A DNA stretch of 12,938 bases from Rhodospirillaceae bacterium (GTDB lineage: Bacteria > Pseudomonadota > Alphaproteobacteria > TMED109 > TMED131), in contig CACCMS010000026.1 of NCBI GenBank assembly GCA_902547175.1, positions 1 to 12,938 of the forward strand, given 5' to 3'. This document shows, one piece after another, positions 1 to 6,647 of this stretch; the first letter of the stretch is position 1; every line of letters begins with the position of its first letter. The notes beneath the pieces were generated by a model. It was not told the origin of the DNA, did no database searches, and worked only from the letters and a program-made list of their open reading frames with translations. The translations under genes and the position numbers were made by a program.

Positions 1-390
1 TCCAAAAATACCGCTATTTAAAGAAACTAATTCAAAAGACAAAGATAAGATAAAACTAGCAAAAAAAATAATAATAAATCTCAAGAAAACATGAGATCTT
101 TTATAGTTTGTTATTATAACAATTCTAATAAGCATTAAAAACCCTGCAACCATTAACCAAGAAGCATCTCCAAAAATAAAAAAAAATATTGAACTAAAGT
201 TTGCACCAAATGCTCCTAAAAGATTATTTGGCTTTTCATCACCTACACTAAAAGGAGATGGATCAAATTCATCGTAAGTAACTAGTCCTAAAAATAGAAT
301 AATTGTTAAAAAAAATAAAATAAAAACTTGTAAAGATTTATATGCTAAAACCTTAAAATCATATCTCTTGAGAAAAAATTTAGTAATCAT
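1..390 (-). CDS. ftsK: FtsK/SpoIIIE DNA translocase, N-terminal membrane domain (partial)
   Basis: Only the first 130 codons are present; the frame stays open to the left edge, so the gene continues outside the window. The visible protein is an N-terminal membrane anchor. A basic start (MITKFFLKRYDFKVLAYK) leads into a hydrophobic helix at about residues 19-38. The periplasmic-loop signature DPSPFSVGDEKPNNLLGAFG follows, with NxLGxFGA as in FtsK N-termini, and then two more hydrophobic stretches near 65-85 and 105-125. FtsK anchors at the division septum and pumps chromosomal DNA to resolve dimers at dif; the motor and gamma domains are not visible here. The ATG at 390 overlaps the stop of the aminotransferase gene as ATGA, which suggests translational coupling. 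Assignment rests on the DPS...NxLGxFGA loop and topology, not on the ATPase. Confidence 0.85.
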   Translation of the reverse strand, partial: MITKFFLKRYDFKVLAYKSLQVFILFFLTIILFLGLVTYDEFDPSPFSVGDEKPNNLLGAFGANFSSIFFFIFGDASWLMVAGFLMLIRIVIITNYKRSHVFLRFIIIFFASFILSLSFELVSLNSGIFG

Positions 391-1547
391 AACAGTAACT
401 TTGCTATTTTATTTAAACCTTTATTATTTTTTATCTGTGTGTGTACTAATGCAATCCTTACATACTCCTTTCCTGGGTTACTACTTTTACCAAAAGCAAG
501 GTACTCACCAGGCATCACTTTAATAGCATATTTAGAGTATAATTGTTTGGTGAAGTTTTCTCCATCTTTAACTTTTAGCCATAAAAAAAAACCTGCTTCT
601 GGGCTATTATAAAAATCATAATCTTTAAAAACTTTATCAGCATATTTGACCTTTTTTTTATATAACTTTCTATTATTCAAGACATGCTTTTTATTTTTCC
701 ATAACTCAGCAGAAGCCAATTGGATAGGAATTGGTATAGTTGGTGCTGAATAACTTCTAAATTTTCTATAACAATTAATTATTTTTGCATCGCCAATCAA
801 AAAACCAGACCTAAGCCCTGCTGCGTTAGATCTTTTTGAAAGAGAATGGAATATTAAAATATTACTTAAGCTTTTTCTTGTTTTATAACAAACCTCCAGT
901 GCGCCGGTAGGAACTTTTTCATAAAAAATATCAATATAACATTCATCTACTATTAAAACTGAATTATAGAATCTAACTATTTTTATTAATTCAAATAAAT
1001 ACTCATATGAAGCAATTTTTCCCTGTGGGTTTGAAGGAGAACAAAAATAAACTAAAGAAGGATTTTTTTGTAATAATAGTTTAAGTTTTTTTAAGTCAAA
1101 TAAAAAATTATTATCTTCATTTGAAATTAAAAAAGACTTTTGTATGTTGTCTAATAAAGAAGGCCCTAAGTATACCTGATAAAAAGGATTGGGCAAGCAT
1201 ATTTGTTTTGTATTTAATGCCATAGCAATTGAAAATAAGCCCTCTCTAGTACCTGATAATGGAATAATGTTTTTTTCATCAAAAAATTTATCTACCTTAA
1301 ATCTATTATTAAGCCAGTCTAAATAAGCCATTTGCAAGCCAGGAATTCCTGATAGTGGTGGATATTTATTCCAATTATCTTTGGCATTATATATAATATC
1401 TTTAATAAAACTAGGAACCTTGTGCATTGGTTGTCCTATTGACATATCTATAACCTCACTATTTGCATTGGTATTAGCTAATAATGATCTTAAACGATCG
1501 AAAGGATAACCTGGAAGTTTTTTAATTTCTTTTTTTAATAAATTCAT
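387..1547 (-). CDS. dapC: PLP-dependent class I/II aminotransferase, DapC-like
   Basis: A 386-residue fold-type I aminotransferase. Visible motifs are SPSNPQG (Asn173), the PLP-contacting IVDECY (Asp201, Tyr204), the Schiff-base lysine in HSLSKRSNAAGLRSGF (Lys238, with phosphate-binding Arg246) and a C-terminal YVRIALV whose Arg364 should bind the substrate carboxylate. The N-terminus with LPGYPFDRLRSLL and the SLSKRSN active-site string match alphaproteobacterial succinyldiaminopimelate aminotransferases. Those make N-succinyl-LL-diaminopimelate from the 2-amino-6-keto precursor for lysine and peptidoglycan synthesis. Many such proteins are annotated only as aspartate aminotransferase, so the substrate is an inference. 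The gene starts 9 bp after the amidase stop and its TGA overlaps the ftsK ATG, so the three are probably co-transcribed. Cytoplasmic; no odd features. Confidence 0.85.
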   Translation of the reverse strand: MNLLKKEIKKLPGYPFDRLRSLLANTNANSEVIDMSIGQPMHKVPSFIKDIIYNAKDNWNKYPPLSGIPGLQMAYLDWLNNRFKVDKFFDEKNIIPLSGTREGLFSIAMALNTKQICLPNPFYQVYLGPSLLDNIQKSFLISNEDNNFLFDLKKLKLLLQKNPSLVYFCSPSNPQGKIASYEYLFELIKIVRFYNSVLIVDECYIDIFYEKVPTGALEVCYKTRKSLSNILIFHSLSKRSNAAGLRSGFLIGDAKIINCYRKFRSYSAPTIPIPIQLASAELWKNKKHVLNNRKLYKKKVKYADKVFKDYDFYNSPEAGFFLWLKVKDGENFTKQLYSKYAIKVMPGEYLAFGKSSNPGKEYVRIALVHTQIKNNKGLNKIAKLLL

Positions 1548-1556
1548 TTAATTACT

Positions 1557-2909
1557 CTAATCATAGATAACATTTTCTATTTCTTGAGCAACAGATAATA
1601 AAATTTCGTCTTTTTTTTCTTTGCAAAAAACTGAAAAGCTTAACCAGTAATTTTTTTTTATTGGCATTGTGATTGCAGGAAAATTGAATAAATTTGCAAT
1701 TCTAGTATTACTTAAAACTAAATTGTTATAAAAGATATATTTTTCATGGTCAGTTATTTTTTTTATTTCAGGAGCCTTTATACTTAAGGTAGGTAGTATT
1801 ATAAAATCAATGTTATCAAAATTATTATAAATTTTTTTCTTTAGTTTATTTATCTTATATTTTATATCTAAAAAAACTTTATCATTCATATTTTTTCCTA
1901 AATAAAATCTAGACAATACATTTTTATCAATAAGATCCTCTCCTTTATAAATGCTAGCTTTCCAATAGTTCCAAGCTTCATAATTAACTATTCCTCCTTC
2001 TTGTTCAATAATTTTATTTGCTATATTAAATTCAGGTACTTTTATATTCTTTAAATTAAATCCGTGCTTAACTAATTTATTTATAAACTTTTCAAAAATT
2101 AACCTATCTTTAGTTTCTAAATAAGAAAAATTAAAATCAGTTACAATTCCGATTTTACATTCTTTTTTAATGCTAAGAAGACTGAGATTATCTTTTGATA
2201 AAATATTATAAAGTATGGTACTGTCTCTAACAGTTTTACATATCGTGCCTATAGTATCATAAGATCTTGATAAAGGTAAAACACCTTGACAACTTATATT
2301 GTTGTAAGTTGGTTTAAACCCAACTAAGCTATGCCAGCAACTTGGAATTCTAATAGAACCAGCAGTATCAGTTCCAATTGCTATTGGTATAAGATTTGAA
2401 AAAACAGTTGCAGCTGAACCACTGCTTGATCCTCCTGGGCACCTTAAATCCTTATACATTTGATTTTTAGGATATTGTTGGCTGTTATTTAAACCTAAAC
2501 CTCCAAATGCAAACTCTACTGTACTTGTTTTGAAAAGTGGAATTATTCCTCCTCTCCTTGCATTAGTAATAACATATGCATCTTTTACCTTTATATTTTT
2601 TCTTAATTTTTTTAATAACTTTGAACCTCCAAATGCTGGATAATTTTTAATATCTATAACATCTTTCCATCCTGAAGGAATTCCATCAAAAATACTTAAC
2701 CTATTATTATTCTTCTGTCTTTCCCATGATAATTTGGCCTCAAAAAATGCCTCTTTTTTAAGTATTTTAGAAACAGCTTTCTTCGTATCTTCTTCAGCTA
2801 TATTATAATTTTCAAGAAATAATTCTAATAAACTGATGGGGTCTGTTTTTCTTTTTTCTAATAGTATTCCTATTTCGTATGCTGTTAATTTAGTAATATC
2901 ATTTTTCAT
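1557..2909 (-). CDS. Amidase-signature family hydrolase (GatA-like fold)
   Basis: A 450-residue amidase-signature enzyme with the complete Ser-cisSer-Lys triad. The lysine is in GIPSGWKDVIDI (Lys82), the glycine/serine-rich stretch is PGGSSSGSAA (residues 158-167, cis-Ser about 162-163), and the nucleophile is in GTDTAGSIRIPS (Ser185). These are followed by the usual GFKPTY and LPLSRSYDTIG segments. Such enzymes hydrolyse amide bonds of many substrates. A true GatA would normally be accompanied by gatB and gatC, which are absent here, so a free-standing amidase is more likely; the substrate cannot be read from sequence. It is first in the minus-strand unit amidase-aminotransferase-ftsK. There is no convincing Shine-Dalgarno before its ATG, and only 31 bp separate it from divergent ubiH. 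Confidence 0.85.
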   Translation of the reverse strand: MKNDITKLTAYEIGILLEKRKTDPISLLELFLENYNIAEEDTKKAVSKILKKEAFFEAKLSWERQKNNNRLSIFDGIPSGWKDVIDIKNYPAFGGSKLLKKLRKNIKVKDAYVITNARRGGIIPLFKTSTVEFAFGGLGLNNSQQYPKNQMYKDLRCPGGSSSGSAATVFSNLIPIAIGTDTAGSIRIPSCWHSLVGFKPTYNNISCQGVLPLSRSYDTIGTICKTVRDSTILYNILSKDNLSLLSIKKECKIGIVTDFNFSYLETKDRLIFEKFINKLVKHGFNLKNIKVPEFNIANKIIEQEGGIVNYEAWNYWKASIYKGEDLIDKNVLSRFYLGKNMNDKVFLDIKYKINKLKKKIYNNFDNIDFIILPTLSIKAPEIKKITDHEKYIFYNNLVLSNTRIANLFNFPAITMPIKKNYWLSFSVFCKEKKDEILLSVAQEIENVIYD

Positions 2910-2940
2910 AAATTAATTAATAATGCTATATATAATTATT
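2910..2940. promoter_or_regulatory. Divergent amidase/ubiH promoter spacer with extended -10
   Basis: This 31-bp spacer must hold, or overlap, the start signals of both divergent genes. On the plus strand TGCTATATA (2924-2932) fits an extended -10 (TG-N-TATATA), which would start transcription at about 2939-2941, essentially on the ubiH ATG at 2941. A second TATAAT lies at 2931-2936. No Shine-Dalgarno is visible for either gene, which fits leaderless or near-leaderless messages. The stretch is so AT-rich that -10-like hexamers are expected by chance, so this is a weak call. Confidence 0.35.
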
Positions 2941-4137
2941 ATGGAACTGAAATTTAATATTGCAATAGTAGGGTCAGGGTTAACTGGCAGTATAACATCT
3001 TTAGCATTAGCAAAAGCTGGTTATAAAGTAGCACTTATTGACCCTAAAGGCTTCGAAGAATTTAAAGAAAATAATTATGATACTAGAACCACTGCATTAT
3101 CTAAAAAGTCTAAACTTTTTTTTGAGTATCTTGACTTATGGCAACACATGAAACCTTTTACCTGTATGATAAAAAATATTATGGTGAATGATGGCAACCA
3201 TAAGAAAAACATTTATTTTAATAAAAATCAAAGAAATAAAAATAAACCTCTAGGCTTTATGATAAGAAATAAGGATCTATTTACAATCTTAATTGATGTT
3301 GTAAAAAAAAGTAAAAATATAAGTAAATTTGATAATAAAGTTAATGTTTTTTCTAGAGATCAAGAAAATGTTACAATAAGTTTAGATGATAAAAGAATAA
3401 TAACGTCCCATTTGTTGATTGCCGCAGATGGTAAAAATTCTTTTATAAGAGAGAAATCAGGAATAAAAGTTTCAAAAAAAAATTACAATCAGAAAGCTTT
3501 TATTTTTAATGTTAAGCACACAAAAAGCCACAATAATTTAGCTACAGAAAATTTTTTAAAACATGGTCCATTAGCTTCTCTACCAATCATACAAAATAAA
3601 AGTAACTGTTATTCATCTATTGTATGGTCATGCAATCATCCCTTTTGTTATAAGATGATTAAGTATACGAAAAAAGATATAGAAAGAGAGTTAAACTTTT
3701 ATCTCTCGGAATACTACGGTAAATTAACGATTATTACTAAAGTAAAAAGCTGGGATTTAAATCTAGTTAAAGCACAAAAGTTTTTTGATACTAGAATTCT
3801 ACTGTTAGGTGACGCGGCTCACTCTATACACCCTCTTGCAGGGCAAGGCTTAAACTTGACATTAAAAGGAATTGAAACTCTATATAAATTAGCAAAGAAT
3901 AATAAAATAAAAGCAGATATTGGTAGTGATAAAATACTAAATTCTTTTAGCAAAAAACAATATTTGAACTCTACTGCTATTATTTTTGCTACAGACAAGC
4001 TTAACTTTTTGTTTTCTAACTCAAATTTCTTTTTAAAAAAAACGAGAGAAATTGGACTGTATATTTTTAAAAGAAGTAAGATTTTGAAAAATATTTTTAA
4101 GAATTATGCCTCAGAAGGAAAACTTTCAATTAAATAA
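2941..4137 (+). CDS. ubiH: UbiH/UbiF/Coq6-family FAD-dependent monooxygenase
   Basis: A 398-residue flavoprotein hydroxylase of the ubiquinone-biosynthesis type. It has the N-terminal FAD Rossmann motif IAIVGSGLTGS (GxGxxG at 11-16), DTRTTALS near 47-54, the DG motif LIAADGKNSFIRE (163-164) and the GD motif LLLGDAAHSIHPLAGQGLNL (290-291), which contacts the FAD ribose. FLKHGPLASLPI near 205-216 is also typical of UbiH/UbiF/Coq6. These enzymes hydroxylate the aromatic ring of ubiquinone precursors; which ring carbon cannot be decided from sequence. An in-frame ATG at 2923 would add six residues (MLYIII) but lies inside the putative -10 region, so the ATG at 2941, directly before the FAD motif, is preferred. 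The TAA ends 1 bp from the convergent Trm112 gene. Confidence 0.88.
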   Translation: MELKFNIAIVGSGLTGSITSLALAKAGYKVALIDPKGFEEFKENNYDTRTTALSKKSKLFFEYLDLWQHMKPFTCMIKNIMVNDGNHKKNIYFNKNQRNKNKPLGFMIRNKDLFTILIDVVKKSKNISKFDNKVNVFSRDQENVTISLDDKRIITSHLLIAADGKNSFIREKSGIKVSKKNYNQKAFIFNVKHTKSHNNLATENFLKHGPLASLPIIQNKSNCYSSIVWSCNHPFCYKMIKYTKKDIERELNFYLSEYYGKLTIITKVKSWDLNLVKAQKFFDTRILLLGDAAHSIHPLAGQGLNLTLKGIETLYKLAKNNKIKADIGSDKILNSFSKKQYLNSTAIIFATDKLNFLFSNSNFFLKKTREIGLYIFKRSKILKNIFKNYASEGKLSIK

Positions 4138-4138
4138 T

Positions 4139-4300
4139 CTAAATCTTTCTTGCTTCCTCTGGTAATAATATCGGGATTCCATTTTTTACTTTGTAAGCAA
4201 GTTTAGCCTTTTTACTTATAAGTTCATTATTTTTTTTATCGTATTGCAACTTTTCCTTAGAAACAGGACAAACTATAAGATCTAAAAATTTTTTTTCCAT
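4139..4300 (-). CDS. Trm112/YcaR-family small protein
   Basis: A 53-residue protein with the family's compact pattern: FLDLIVCPVSKEKL (residues 5-18), a hydrophilic insert, then AKLAYKVKNGIPILLPEEAR (32-51). Trm112-type proteins activate and stabilise SAM-dependent methyltransferases in eukaryotes and archaea; bacterial YcaR homologues are less well understood. The usual N-terminal CPxC motif is here CPVS, so the second cysteine is replaced by serine (Cys11 is the only cysteine) and zinc binding at this site looks compromised, as in many bacterial members. It starts 18 bp after the LON-domain gene and is the last gene of the cnoX-LON-Trm112 unit. The call rests on the CP...LAYxVxxGIPxLLPEEAR signature. 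Confidence 0.85.
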   Translation of the reverse strand: MEKKFLDLIVCPVSKEKLQYDKKNNELISKKAKLAYKVKNGIPILLPEEARKI

Positions 4301-4318
4301 TACTTTAACTCCATAAGA

Positions 4319-4966
4319 TTAATTTATAGTATCGCTAGTATTCTCACTTTCATCTAATAAATTCATTTTAAGCAAAGATTTTATAACTTCAGCTCTCTCT
4401 TTATCTGTTTTAGCTTCCAAAATTGCTTGTTTTTCATTGTTCTGAAAGGAACAAATCTGAGGAATAGCGGATATTATTTGATTAGCAGGTACTTTATAAA
4501 GTTCATCAGAATCTACATTAATATTATTATTATTAAAATATTTTTTTAATAGTTCCAGTAAACTATCAATATTAAAGCTCTCTGAATTTATATTGAGGTC
4601 ATGTTTAAAACTTTCCCATAATGGGATAATATTTCTATATCCTTTTATAATATCTGCCTCTTTAAAAATTTTAAATCGAATAATTCCTTTCAACTCAATT
4701 AAATATCTATTATCAGATGTTTCAGAAAAGGAAACTATTTTTGACGCACACCCAATCGGATACAATCCGTAATCTTTTTGTGATCCTGGATTAGGTTGTA
4801 TCATACCTATCAACCTATTCTTACCTAATGCGTCTTCTACCATAGAAATATATCTAGGTTCAAATATGTTTAAAGGCAAGTTACCATTAGGCAAAATTAT
4901 CACTCCAGGTAGAGGAAAAATTGGTAATATATCTGGTAATTCTCTATAGATTATTTTTTTTGTCAT
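4319..4966 (-). CDS. Stand-alone LON substrate-binding domain protein
   Basis: A 215-residue protein consisting of the LON N-terminal (PUA-like) domain. It has LPIFPLPGVIILPNGNLPLN at about 14-33, the IFEPRYISMVEDAL segment, LIGMIQP, then YPIGCASKIVSF and IELKGIIRFKI. There is no Walker ATPase and no Ser-Lys protease region, so it is not a Lon protease. The C-terminal half (about 120-200) is helical and charged, as in bacterial stand-alone LON proteins, whose biochemical role is unsettled. Its ATG overlaps the cnoX stop as ATGA, implying translational coupling to the thioredoxin-chaperone. This suggests, but does not prove, a part in protein quality control. Confidence 0.88.
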   Translation of the reverse strand: MTKKIIYRELPDILPIFPLPGVIILPNGNLPLNIFEPRYISMVEDALGKNRLIGMIQPNPGSQKDYGLYPIGCASKIVSFSETSDNRYLIELKGIIRFKIFKEADIIKGYRNIIPLWESFKHDLNINSESFNIDSLLELLKKYFNNNNINVDSDELYKVPANQIISAIPQICSFQNNEKQAILEAKTDKERAEVIKSLLKMNLLDESENTSDTIN

Positions 4967-5868
4967 TTAAATATTAAATTAGATAATCTTGATCTTCCCT
5001 CCATAGTCAAAGGGTCACTATCTCCTAATAAAGAAAACATACTTAGCAATTCTGTTTTTGCTTTATTATTTTTCCACGCTTTATTCTTTTCTATGATAAA
5101 CAAAAGGTTATTTATAGCCTCTGAATAATCTTTATTGATTATTTGGCTCTTTGCCAATTCATATCTAGTATTAAGGTCATCTGGATTTTTTTTAAATTTT
5201 TTTTCCAATTCTGAGTCTTCTTGTACATCCATATTTTCTAAATAATCTTTTGATTTAATTAGGTCGACAATCTCACTTTCTTTTTTTATGTTATTTTCAA
5301 GTGTATTTATTAACTCAGTTAATTCTTTAAACTGATTTAAACCAATATAGCACTTTCCTAATCCACTTATAGCCCTAACCATTAAATTCTTAGGTATAGG
5401 TTCTCCTAGCAAAGAACTAAATTCGTAGCTTGCTGTTTCATAATCTTTTTCTTGCAACTTTTTTTCTGCTTCATCTAATAAGCTACTTATATTTTTTAAA
5501 CCTTCAGAAGAATGGCTTGATAGAGTTGTTACTTCTGTTATAAAGTTTAAAACTTCTTCTTCACTTTTCATTCCTGCAAAACCATTTATTGGCTTACCAT
5601 CAAAAAATGCAAGAACAGTGGGTACAGATTGGATTTGCATTTGTTGTGCTAGGCTTTGGTTTTGATCTATATCAACTTTAACAAGTTTAACTTTACCATT
5701 CATTTGCAAAACTAATTTTTCTAATATGGGAGTCAACTGTTTACAGGGATTACACCAAGTAGCCCAAAAGTCAACGATTACAGGAATTTTTTTTGACTCT
5801 TCTATAACTTTTTTAATAAAGCTACCAGTATCAATATCCTGAATAATTTGGCTTTGCTCTTCTAACAT
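4963..5868 (-). CDS. cnoX: Thioredoxin-TPR co-chaperone, CnoX/YbbN-like
   Basis: A 301-residue protein with an N-terminal thioredoxin domain (about 8-110) and a C-terminal TPR-like helical domain (about 120-300). The thioredoxin site is intact, FWATWCNPCKQL with Cys39 and Cys42, and the cis-proline motif SVPTVLAF lies near residues 81-88. E. coli YbbN/CnoX has lost the first cysteine and acts as a holdase that passes clients to GroEL/DnaK. With both cysteines present, this version could also reduce mixed disulfides. The second domain has repeated motifs such as YETASYEFSSLL and YSEAINNLLFII, typical of TPR units. It is the first gene of a unit with the LON-domain and Trm112 genes. No clear Shine-Dalgarno precedes the ATG at 5868. 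Confidence 0.88.
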   Translation of the reverse strand: MLEEQSQIIQDIDTGSFIKKVIEESKKIPVIVDFWATWCNPCKQLTPILEKLVLQMNGKVKLVKVDIDQNQSLAQQMQIQSVPTVLAFFDGKPINGFAGMKSEEEVLNFITEVTTLSSHSSEGLKNISSLLDEAEKKLQEKDYETASYEFSSLLGEPIPKNLMVRAISGLGKCYIGLNQFKELTELINTLENNIKKESEIVDLIKSKDYLENMDVQEDSELEKKFKKNPDDLNTRYELAKSQIINKDYSEAINNLLFIIEKNKAWKNNKAKTELLSMFSLLGDSDPLTMEGRSRLSNLIFK

Positions 5869-5893
5869 ATATTACTTTTAAAATTAGAAAAAT

Positions 5894-5906
5894 AAGAATT
5901 ATTCTT
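5894..5906. repeat. Short palindrome upstream of cnoX
   Basis: AAGAATTATTCTT is a perfect 13-bp palindrome (6-bp arms around one base) lying 26-38 bp upstream of the cnoX ATG. It has the GAA-N3-TTC core of an Irr box, but its outer arms do not match TTTAGAA. It could be an operator for cnoX or chance in AT-rich spacer DNA. Confidence 0.25.
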
Positions 5907-6022
5907 TGAGAAAATTAGAAGCATAATTTTTTTATTTTTTACAACATCACTGGTAATAATATTTGATAAATACAAATTATTTTTAAAGCCAAGGTTTGTT
6001 GATATAAACTTTTTTTTAAACA

Positions 6023-6047
6023 TTAATATTATGATATATTAATATTA
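6023..6047. repeat. Two TTAATATTA direct repeats in the cnoX/tRNA spacer
   Basis: TTAATATTA occurs at 6023-6031 and again at 6039-6047, 16 bp start to start, and each copy contains the palindrome AATATT. They lie in the otherwise featureless 245-bp spacer between cnoX and the tRNA gene. Low-complexity AT sequence makes such repeats easy to find, so function is doubtful. Confidence 0.25.
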
Positions 6048-6095
6048 AATTTATTATTTTCAATAATTATAATTATATATAAAATATTAAAGATA

Positions 6096-6104
6096 TGTTA
6101 TCAT
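6096..6104 (+). promoter_or_regulatory. Extended -10 promoter for tRNA-Gly
   Basis: TGTTATCAT fits TG-N-TATAAT with one mismatch. It would place the transcription start at about 6111, three bases before the mature tRNA 5' end, a usual distance for tRNA genes. The region 17 bp further upstream (about 6076-6081, TATATA) is a poor -35, as expected when an extended -10 is used. Confidence 0.5.
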
Positions 6105-6113
6105 TAATTTACT

Positions 6114-6188
6114 GCGGGTGTAGCTCAGGGGTAGAGCACAACCTTGCCAAGGTTGGGGTCGAGGGTTCGAATCCCTTCACCCGCTCCA
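6114..6188 (+). tRNA. tRNA-Gly (anticodon GCC)
   Basis: The sequence folds as a standard cloverleaf. Its acceptor stem GCGGGTG pairs with CACCCGC (6178-6184). The D-arm is AGCTC/GAGC-like, the anticodon stem is CAACC/GGTTG (6139-6143 with 6151-6155), and the T-arm is GAGGG-TTCGAAT-CCCTT. The seven-base anticodon loop TTGCCAA carries GCC at 6146-6148, reading glycine codons GGC and GGU. The discriminator is T6185 and the CCA tail is encoded (6186-6188). It is preceded by a likely extended -10 promoter, and the SH3 gene begins 19 bp after the tail, so the two may share a transcript. Confidence 0.97.
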
Positions 6189-6207
6189 ATACTGTCTAAA
6201 TAATAAT

Positions 6208-6645
6208 ATGATGTATACTCTTGTTTTATTAATTTTTATATCGCTTAATCCTATAATATCTGATGATTTTATTAGCATTAAGGAAGTAACTAACAAGGCT
6301 AATCTTAGAAAAGGACCAGGTGACTGGTATCCCATTAAATGGCAAATTAATGTACCTAGTCTTCCTTTAAAAGTTATAGAGAAAGGAGAATTTTATAATA
6401 AAGTAGAATTGCATGATGGTACACAAGGGTGGTTATCAATAATATTAACCTCAAATAAAAAAAATTTAATAGTAATTAGAGACACTAATTTACTAAGTAA
6501 TAATGGAAAAATTAAAGCTAAAGTACTTAAGGATAATATTATTAAAATTTATAACTGCGACTTAGAAAAAAAGCCGCAGTTATGCAGAGTAGAAATACAA
6601 AAAGTTAAAGGTTTTATAAAAAAATCATATTTGTGGGGCTTTTGA
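6208..6645 (+). CDS. Secreted bacterial SH3-domain protein
   Basis: A 145-residue protein. Residues 3-18 (YTLVLLIFISLNPIIS) look like a short signal peptide without the usual basic start, so export to the periplasm is likely but the leader is atypical. Next comes a bacterial SH3 unit with ANLRKGPGDWYPIKWQI (31-47) and HDGTQGWL (69-76). A second, diverged unit ends in CRVEIQKVKGFIKKSYLWGF. Cys117 and Cys126 are well placed for a disulfide. The two-unit layout, closing in C-R-V-E...G-x-I...LWG, is widespread in alphaproteobacteria, where it is sometimes misannotated as aspartyl-tRNA synthetase. Such domains often bind cell-wall peptides; no enzyme is visible. ATG codons at 6208 and 6211 are adjacent and neither has a Shine-Dalgarno. 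Its stop lies 2 bp from the convergent DUF3501 gene. Confidence 0.8.
   Translation: MMYTLVLLIFISLNPIISDDFISIKEVTNKANLRKGPGDWYPIKWQINVPSLPLKVIEKGEFYNKVELHDGTQGWLSIILTSNKKNLIVIRDTNLLSNNGKIKAKVLKDNIIKIYNCDLEKKPQLCRVEIQKVKGFIKKSYLWGF
6551..6583 (-). terminator. Candidate terminator hairpin for the rbr-DUF3501 unit
   Basis: ATAACTGCGACTT (6551-6563) and AAGCCGCAGTTAT (6571-6583) form a 13-position stem with one mismatch and a 7-base loop. On the minus strand the stem is followed by AAATTTTAATAATA, but on the plus strand no T-run follows. It lies 65 bp past the DUF3501 stop, inside the convergent SH3 gene, so it could end the minus-strand transcript. The weak T-tract keeps this tentative. Confidence 0.4.
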
Positions 6646-6647
6646 GT

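Noticed and set aside
4319..4966. Lon protease
   Set aside because: Only the N-terminal substrate-binding domain is present; no Walker motifs or Ser-Lys catalytic region, and the length (215 residues) fits a stand-alone LON-domain protein.
6114..6188. tRNA-Gly as an integration (attachment) site
   Set aside because: No integrase, no duplicated tRNA 3' end seen downstream, and flanking genes are ordinary chromosomal ones.
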